A stretch of 64,000 nucleotides of DNA from assembly GCA_958295775.1 (NCBI GenBank), contig CATQHC010000002.1:1201830-1265829 (forward strand). Direction: 5' to 3'. The stretch comes from Chloroflexota bacterium (GTDB taxonomy: Bacteria; Chloroflexota; UBA11872; VXOZ01). Under the pieces are notes generated by a model. That model saw only the letters and a program-made list of their open reading frames with translations, was not told the DNA's origin and searched no databases. Within the stretch, counting starts at the first letter, position 1. Each line of letters starts with the position of its first letter. The translations under genes and the position numbers were made by a program. Positions 58,109-64,000 of this stretch are shown piece after piece.

Positions 58109-58585
58109 TCATGTGTGTGGCGTTCGCCCCCGCGAGGCGCACCACTCTTCGTACGGCGGCACGTCCTCGCCGACCACGTACAGGAAGTAATATACACCGG
58201 TTTCGCCCAGAAAGCCGAAGCGCTTGCGCAGGTCCTTCTCCGTTGCGTTATAGTCGCTGTGAGAGCGCAAGTAGGCCTGGAAGCTCCCGTGCTCTTCTTC
58301 CAGCTCGCGCATTGCCCGGGCATTCTTGACGATGGCTGCCAGCTTGCGCCGGTTGCGGATGACGCGCCTGTCCTGCGCCAGCTCGTCCAGTTCCTTTTCG
58401 CTGAGAAACGCAATCGCCACCGGATCGAAGTTGCGCATGGCTTCCATGATGTCGGGCCACTTTGCCTCCACGACCTTCCATGACATGCCGCTGTGAAAGA
58501 CAGCCTTGCTCATCACTGCGAGGTAGTCCGCAAGACTCTGGGGCTCGATCTGCTGCGGTGCTTCCATGGTGACCTTTCTCGTCAA
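58109..58585 (-). CDS. DNA-3-methyladenine glycosylase I-like protein
   Basis: AVFHSGMSWKVVEAKWPDIMEAMRNFDPVAIA...DRRVIRNRRKLAAIVKNARAM. Confidence 0.75.
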   Translation of the reverse strand: MTRKVTMEAPQQIEPQSLADYLAVMSKAVFHSGMSWKVVEAKWPDIMEAMRNFDPVAIAFLSEKELDELAQDRRVIRNRRKLAAIVKNARAMRELEEEHGSFQAYLRSHSDYNATEKDLRKRFGFLGETGVYYFLYVVGEDVPPYEEWCASRGRTPHT

Positions 58586-58752
58586 ATGGGCCGGACTACG
58601 GTGCGGTACGGATCAGTCAGAATTAGCAGTCCCTGCAGTATGGCAGACGTATTGGAATTGGGCAATCGAAATACTCTTTCGGCGTCTCGCGGATTTCTCC
58701 CCCACACAGTGGTCTGGGCAATTTCTTGTGTGATTGCCCTCAGCAGTCTCAC

Positions 58753-58782
58753 TTGTGAGAAGGCAATTTGAGACGGTATAAT
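58753..58782 (+). promoter_or_regulatory. Candidate promoter TTGTGA-18-TATAAT for the gat operon
   Basis: Perfect TATAAT about 31 nt before the gatC start. Confidence 0.5.
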
Positions 58783-58812
58783 CAGTTTGAGGCAACGAAA
58801 GGCAAAAGGGCC

Positions 58813-59124
58813 GTGAAGGACTCCGACCACACAACAACGATAACGCGTGCCGACGTGCAGCACGTGGCAAACTTAGCCAGACTCGCGCTCTCCGCTGAAG
58901 AGGAAGAACGCTTTCAGCACCAGTTGAGTGCTGTATTCGAGCACTTTCAAAAACTCAGCGATTTGGATACCGAGCAGATCCCTCCGACCGCACAGGTTAT
59001 TCCACTCACGAACGTCATGCGACCGGACGCAGTTGAGCCGTCGCTACCGGAACAGGACGTGCTCGCGAACGCCCCGGACCGCGAGGGCGACCAGTTTCGC
59101 GTGCGCGCCATTCTGGAATTCTAG
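58813..59124 (+). CDS. gatC: Asp-tRNA(Asn)/Glu-tRNA(Gln) amidotransferase subunit C
   Basis: VQHVANLARLALSAEEEERFQHQLSAVFEHFQKLSDLDTE; LRNAPDREGDQFRV-like C-terminus. Confidence 0.92.
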   Translation: MKDSDHTTTITRADVQHVANLARLALSAEEEERFQHQLSAVFEHFQKLSDLDTEQIPPTAQVIPLTNVMRPDAVEPSLPEQDVLANAPDREGDQFRVRAILEF

Positions 59125-59127
59125 TCC

Positions 59128-60603
59128 GTGAACCTCAATGCGCTGACTATCCACCAAGCCCAGGACTTGCTGCGCCGCGGCGAGATTTCGTCACTACAGC
59201 TTACCGAAGCAGTCTTGGCGCAGATCGAGTCCCTTGACGAATCGATTCACGCGTTCGTGACGGTTACGGCGGCAGAGGCGAGGGCCCAGGCACAGGCCGC
59301 CGATGCGCGGTTGGCCCAGGATGGCGTCGCCGCGCCGCCGCTCTTGGGCATCCCCGCGGCGATCAAAGACGTGGTCAGCACCAAAGGCGTCCGCACCACC
59401 TGCTCCTCGCGCATGTTGGAGGATTACGTGCCACCGTATGACGCTACGGTCATGGAGAAGCTCAACGCCCAAGGAATCGTGCTGGTGGGCAAGACCAATA
59501 TGGACGAGTTTGCCATGGGTTCCAGCACGGAGCATTCGGCATTCTTCACGACCCGCAACCCGTGGGATCGCGAGCGCGTCCCGGGCGGGTCGAGCGGCGG
59601 CTCGGCAGCGGCGGTGGCCGCCGACCAGGCAATCTTTGCGCTAGGCTCCGATACCGGCGGTTCAATTCGTCAACCGGCAGCGCTCTGCGGCGTCGTTGGG
59701 ATGAAACCTACCTATGGCCGCGTCTCGCGTTATGGCCTGGTTGCGTTTGCGTCGTCGCTCGACCAGATCGGCCCCTTCACGAAGGACGTCACCGATTGCG
59801 CCATTGTGCTGGAAGCCATCTGCGGCCACGATCCGCGCGACGCCACGTCGGCGCCCAACCCCGTGCCAAACTGGCCGGAGGCACTGAAGCAAGACGTTCG
59901 CGGTCTGCGGCTGGGTGTGCCGCGGGAGTACTTCGGCGCAGGTATTGACCCCGAAGTCGAGCAAGCGGTGCGGACAGCAATCGATCAGTTGGCAGGGCTT
60001 GGCGTTGCGGTGGAAGACGTCTCACTGCCGCATACCGACCACGCGTTGGCCACCTACTACATCATTGCTCCTGCCGAGGCGAGCGCAAACCTGGCACGCT
60101 ATGACGGCATCAGGTACGGCTATGCGGCGCAGGACGCCGAGACTATGTGGGATGCTTACAGCCGGACTCGAGGTCAGGGCTTTGGTTCCGAGGTCAAGCG
60201 GCGCATCCTCGTCGGCACGCACGCCCTCTCCAGCGGCTACTACGACGCCTATTACCTGAAAGCGCAAAAGGTGCGGACACTCATCGCGGCGGACTTTCAG
60301 GAGGCTTTCGAGCGCGTGGACGCTATCGTCTGCCCCACGTCGGCAACCGTAGCCTTCAAGATTGGCGAACGCATTGACGATCCGATTAGTATGTACCTAT
60401 CTGACTTGTATACGTTGCCCGGCAACGTCGCCGGCCTGCCCGGCGTTTCCCAGCCGTGCGGCCTCGTGCAAGGGCTACCCGTAGGGCTGCAGTTCATTGG
60501 AAAGCCGTACGACGAGTCTACGCTCCTGCGTCTGGCCTACGCCTATGAGCAAGTGAGCGGCAAGAGCTACAAACCTGCCCTCTCCCAAGGAGCACCACAC
60601 TAA
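59128..60603 (+). CDS. gatA: Asp-tRNA(Asn)/Glu-tRNA(Gln) amidotransferase subunit A
   Basis: Amidase signature [53 protein letters not shown]. Confidence 0.97.
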   Translation: MNLNALTIHQAQDLLRRGEISSLQLTEAVLAQIESLDESIHAFVTVTAAEARAQAQAADARLAQDGVAAPPLLGIPAAIKDVVSTKGVRTTCSSRMLEDYVPPYDATVMEKLNAQGIVLVGKTNMDEFAMGSSTEHSAFFTTRNPWDRERVPGGSSGGSAAAVAADQAIFALGSDTGGSIRQPAALCGVVGMKPTYGRVSRYGLVAFASSLDQIGPFTKDVTDCAIVLEAICGHDPRDATSAPNPVPNWPEALKQDVRGLRLGVPREYFGAGIDPEVEQAVRTAIDQLAGLGVAVEDVSLPHTDHALATYYIIAPAEASANLARYDGIRYGYAAQDAETMWDAYSRTRGQGFGSEVKRRILVGTHALSSGYYDAYYLKAQKVRTLIAADFQEAFERVDAIVCPTSATVAFKIGERIDDPISMYLSDLYTLPGNVAGLPGVSQPCGLVQGLPVGLQFIGKPYDESTLLRLAYAYEQVSGKSYKPALSQGAPH

Positions 60604-61814
60604 TGACCGCATCTTCCCTCACAGACACTGGCGCCACGACCGGCGCTGACATCACCGGCAGGCTGTCGTCCCGTGTGCGGCAGGTGCCGGCTTCCGGCAT
60701 TCGCAAGTTCTTCGATATCCTCGCCAGCATGGACGACGTAATTTCGCTCGGCGTGGGCGAGCCGGATTTTGTCACTCCGCCTCACATTCTGCAGGCGGGT
60801 GTCGACTCGCTCGGCAAAGGCGAGACCCATTACACATCCAATTACGGCCTGATGGAGTTGCGGGAAGCAGTGGCCGCGTACCTGAGCGACCACTACGGCG
60901 TCCAATACGATCCACAGACGGAGATTCTCCTGACGGCGGGTGTGAGCGAAGCGGTTGATATCGCGCTGCGGGCTGTGATCGATCCCGGCGATGAAGTGAT
61001 TGTGCCGGAGCCCGCGTATGTCTCCTACCGTCCGTGCATTACATTTGCCGGCGGCGAGCCGGTTGGCATCAATAGTTCGGCGGCAACCAACTTTCGCATC
61101 ACTGCGGCGCAGATTGCCGCTGCGATCACGCCGCGTACGAAGGCACTGCTGCTCGGTTTTCCGGCAAATCCCACAGGCGCAATGCTGCCGCGTGAGGAAT
61201 GGGAGCAGATCGTCGCGTTGGCGCGGCAGCACAACCTCATTATGCTCTCCGACGAGATTTACGGGCGGCTGGCGTACACGATGGCGCATACGTGTGTGAG
61301 CGCCCTTCCCGGAGCCTGGGACCGCACAATTCTGCTCGGCGGCTTTTCCAAATCATACGCCATGACCGGTTGGCGCATCGGCTACGTGGCAGCCCCCAGC
61401 GCAATTCTGGAGTACATCATGAAGGTGCACCAATATGTGCTCATGTGCGCCCCGACGATGAGCCAGTACGCGGCGCTGCAGGCCGTGCAGCACGGCGAAG
61501 CGGATGTCGTGCGCATGCTTGATGAGTACACAAAGAGGCGCACCCTCATCGTCGACGGCTTGAACGCGATGGGGCTTGATTGCGTCCCGCCCGACGGCGC
61601 CTTCTACTGCTTCCCGAGTATTCGTTCCACCGGCCTCTCGTCGCAGGAGTTCGCGGAGCGATTGTTGCAAGAAGAGCACGTCGCCTGTGTGGCGGGCGAC
61701 GCCTTTGGCCCATGCGGCGACGGCCATGTGCGCATGTGCTACGCCGTGCCAACCGCCGACATTGAAGTCGCGCTCGAGCGCATTGCGAATTTCGTGAACC
61801 GCGTGAGAGCCTAG
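60603..61814 (+). CDS. Class I/II pyridoxal-phosphate aminotransferase (aspartate/aromatic type)
   Basis: ISLGVGEPDFVTPPHI; LLGFPANPTGAML; GGFSKSYAMTGWRIGY. Confidence 0.92.
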   Translation: MTASSLTDTGATTGADITGRLSSRVRQVPASGIRKFFDILASMDDVISLGVGEPDFVTPPHILQAGVDSLGKGETHYTSNYGLMELREAVAAYLSDHYGVQYDPQTEILLTAGVSEAVDIALRAVIDPGDEVIVPEPAYVSYRPCITFAGGEPVGINSSAATNFRITAAQIAAAITPRTKALLLGFPANPTGAMLPREEWEQIVALARQHNLIMLSDEIYGRLAYTMAHTCVSALPGAWDRTILLGGFSKSYAMTGWRIGYVAAPSAILEYIMKVHQYVLMCAPTMSQYAALQAVQHGEADVVRMLDEYTKRRTLIVDGLNAMGLDCVPPDGAFYCFPSIRSTGLSSQEFAERLLQEEHVACVAGDAFGPCGDGHVRMCYAVPTADIEVALERIANFVNRVRA

Positions 61815-61847
61815 CATGTCTTACGCGAGTCCGGCCGCGTAGACTGA

Positions 61848-61978
61848 GTAGCGCAGGTTTGTAACCTGCGTTACTGCGGCAGACTTGCAAGTCAGGTAGC
61901 GTAGGTCTGTAACCTGCGTCACCATGGGAGAATCGCAGGTCAGGTAGCGTAGGTTCGTAGCCTGCGCCACCATGGGAG
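61848..61978. repeat. 48-bp tandem repeat, two full and one partial copy
   Basis: Units start at 61848, 61896, 61944, each GTAGCG(C/T)AGGT(T/C)TGTAACCTGCG... Confidence 0.9.
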
Positions 61979-61987
61979 TGACATTTC

Positions 61988-63454
61988 GTGGAGACAACCG
62001 TAGCCGAAAAATACCGCACCGTCATCGGCTTGGAATTCCACGTGCAGCTCTTGACGGAGAGCAAGATGTTCTGCCGGTGCAGCGCGCAATATGCCGCCAA
62101 TCCACCGAATACGGTGGTCTGCCCGGTCTGTCTCGGCCTGCCGGGGGCGTTGCCGGTCATCAATGAAAAAGTCATCGAGTGCATCGTCATGACCGGCATG
62201 GCGCTAAACTGCAATATCCCCGAATTCGCCAAGTTCGACCGCAAGAACTACCCGTACCCCGATCTGCCAAAGGGCTATCAAATCTCGCAGTACGATTTGC
62301 CCTTCTGCGTGGCAGGGAGCCTTGAGCTCGACGAGGAAGACGGCGGGCGCACCATTGGCATCACGCGCGTGCACCAAGAGGAAGATACGGCCAAGTCCAC
62401 CCACGTCACCGCGCCGAGCGGCGAGCGATATTCACTCGTTGACTTCAATCGCTCCGGGGTGCCTCTGATGGAAGTAGTGACTGAACCCGACGTTGCCTCG
62501 CCGGAGGAAGCCGCGGCGTTAGGACGCAAACTGCGCCAAATTGTGCGCTACCTCGGCATTTCCACCGGCAACATGGAAGATGGCGCGATGCGCTGTGACG
62601 CCAACATCTCGGTTTGGCCGGCCGACGCGCCCACCGGGAATATCAAAGTCGAAGTGAAGAACATGAATTCCTTCCGCGCCGTCGAGCGGGCCCTATTTTT
62701 CGAGCAAGAGCGGCAGACCCGTATCTTGGAGAGCGGCGCCGACACACGCGTCACCGAGACGCGCGGGTGGGTGGAAACAACCGGCGAAACCGTATCGCAG
62801 CGCATTAAGGAAGCAGCTCACGACTACCGCTACTTTCCCGAACCGGACTTGCCGCCGCTGCAACTCACGCAGGACTGGATTGAAACAGTGCGCGCGTCGT
62901 TGCCGGAACTGCCGGCTGCCAAGAAACAGCGCTTCATGGCCGAATACGACCTCTCTGCGTACGATGCCGGCTTGTTGACGCAATCGCGCGACCTGGCCGC
63001 CTATTTCGAGGCAGCGTCCGACCGCGCGAAGAACGCCAAGGCCGTTGCGAACTGGATGTCGCGCAATCTATTGCGGCGCCTCAACGAATCCGATACAGAA
63101 ATCACCGAATGCAGGATTTCACCGGAAGCGCTCGCCGAGATGATTACCCTCATTGAATCCGGCGAGATCAGCAATCGCATGGCGCAGGAAGTCTTCGACC
63201 AGATGTTCGACACTGGCAAGAGCGCGCCTGCCATAGTGAAAGAGCAAGGCCTGGCGCAGATCAGCGATGAGAGCGAATTGGAAGGAATCGTGGCCCAGGT
63301 GATTGCGGAAAACCCCGCCGCTGTGCAAGACTTTAATCAGGGGAAGAAACGGGCCATAGGCTTCCTGGTCGGTCAGGTCATGAAGGCCACCCGCGGCAAA
63401 GCAAACCCCGGTATCGTCAACCAAAAGCTACAGGAACAATTACGCCAGAGCTGA
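61988..63454 (+). CDS. gatB: Asp-tRNA(Asn)/Glu-tRNA(Gln) amidotransferase subunit B
   Basis: [49 protein letters not shown] start. Confidence 0.97.
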   Translation: METTVAEKYRTVIGLEFHVQLLTESKMFCRCSAQYAANPPNTVVCPVCLGLPGALPVINEKVIECIVMTGMALNCNIPEFAKFDRKNYPYPDLPKGYQISQYDLPFCVAGSLELDEEDGGRTIGITRVHQEEDTAKSTHVTAPSGERYSLVDFNRSGVPLMEVVTEPDVASPEEAAALGRKLRQIVRYLGISTGNMEDGAMRCDANISVWPADAPTGNIKVEVKNMNSFRAVERALFFEQERQTRILESGADTRVTETRGWVETTGETVSQRIKEAAHDYRYFPEPDLPPLQLTQDWIETVRASLPELPAAKKQRFMAEYDLSAYDAGLLTQSRDLAAYFEAASDRAKNAKAVANWMSRNLLRRLNESDTEITECRISPEALAEMITLIESGEISNRMAQEVFDQMFDTGKSAPAIVKEQGLAQISDESELEGIVAQVIAENPAAVQDFNQGKKRAIGFLVGQVMKATRGKANPGIVNQKLQEQLRQS

Positions 63455-63578
63455 CCGAGACGTGCCCCGGCTCTACGAGATTCAGCAACTTCAAGCGACT
63501 GTCGCTCCGGCACAACGAAGTGCTCTCAGTGTGCGCTTGCTCCCGGCAAAGTTGCCGGTGAAAGAGGAGGCATAGTAC

Positions 63579-64000
63579 ATGGCCGAGCTTGTAAGTCAGC
63601 AACACCGCGTCAACCCGCTGACGATCGCTCTCGATCAATTCGACCGCACCGCAGAGATCCTGCACCTCGACGAGGACATGCGCAAGGTGCTTCGCGTTCC
63701 CAAACGGGAGCTTACCGTCAACTTTCCCGTGCGCATGGACGACGGCAGGCTGGAGATGTTCTCCGGCTACCGCGTGCAGCACAACGTGAATCGCGGGCCG
63801 GCCAAGGGCGGTATCCGCTTTGCTCCCGACGTGGATATCGAGGAAGTGCGCGCCCTCGCCATGTGGATGACGTGGAAGTGCGCGCTCGTTGGCATTCCTT
63901 ACGGTGGCGCGAAGGGCGGCGTTGCCTGCAACCCTAAGCAACTTTCCCGCACCGAGCTAGAAGGGCTGACACGGCGGTTCACGTCTGAGATCTACACGCT
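63579..64000 (+). CDS. gdhA: Glutamate dehydrogenase, N-terminal part (truncated by window end)
   Basis: [63 protein letters not shown]. Confidence 0.93.
   Translation, partial: MAELVSQQHRVNPLTIALDQFDRTAEILHLDEDMRKVLRVPKRELTVNFPVRMDDGRLEMFSGYRVQHNVNRGPAKGGIRFAPDVDIEEVRALAMWMTWKCALVGIPYGGAKGGVACNPKQLSRTELEGLTRRFTSEIYT

Noticed and set aside
61848-61978. CRISPR array
   Set aside because: Units are contiguous 48-bp tandem repeats without unique spacers, and no cas genes are nearby.

Overview
This is a gene-dense, GC-rich chromosomal window of mostly housekeeping genes. It probably comes from a Chloroflexota-type bacterium: the secreted protein at 17.1 kb carries 'FGFP..(V)QYFQ.A.LEYH' modules that I associate with that phylum. 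I saw no tRNA, rRNA, CRISPR array, integrase or transposase. Recognisable blocks are: neutral-ceramidase-like protein; ftsH; a heterodimeric ABC exporter; mutM; a catabolic cluster (enolase-superfamily, creatininase, DppA-like); a 19-31 kb haem/copper/cytochrome c maturation island (SCO-like, CopD-like, ccmE, YbjQ, ccmF, ccmH, two unusual proteins, ccmA, ccmB, ccmC, ccmD-like); an ATP-grasp-like gene next to lysine-2,3-aminomutase; rqcH; two GT2 paralogues; plsC, ispH, der, plsY, recX; sugar kinases; an orphan ModA-like gene; pyrF; uvrC; gatC-gatA-aminotransferase-gatB; and a truncated gdhA. The best candidate for something undescribed is the ccm operon. It encodes a CcmE with a CPSRF motif, and two translationally coupled membrane proteins that share a CcmI-like helical hairpin but carry an Asp-box beta-propeller or an Ig/carboxypeptidase-regulatory-like domain. 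Secondary candidates are a ~107-nt leader with a terminator-like hairpin 25 nt upstream of the orphan ModA-like gene, and a set of palindromic or tandem non-coding repeats. One repeat family shows compensatory changes between its two copies, and one 48-bp tandem array supplies the putative gatB ribosome-binding site. All calls come from reading the sequence and supplied translations; no database search was run.
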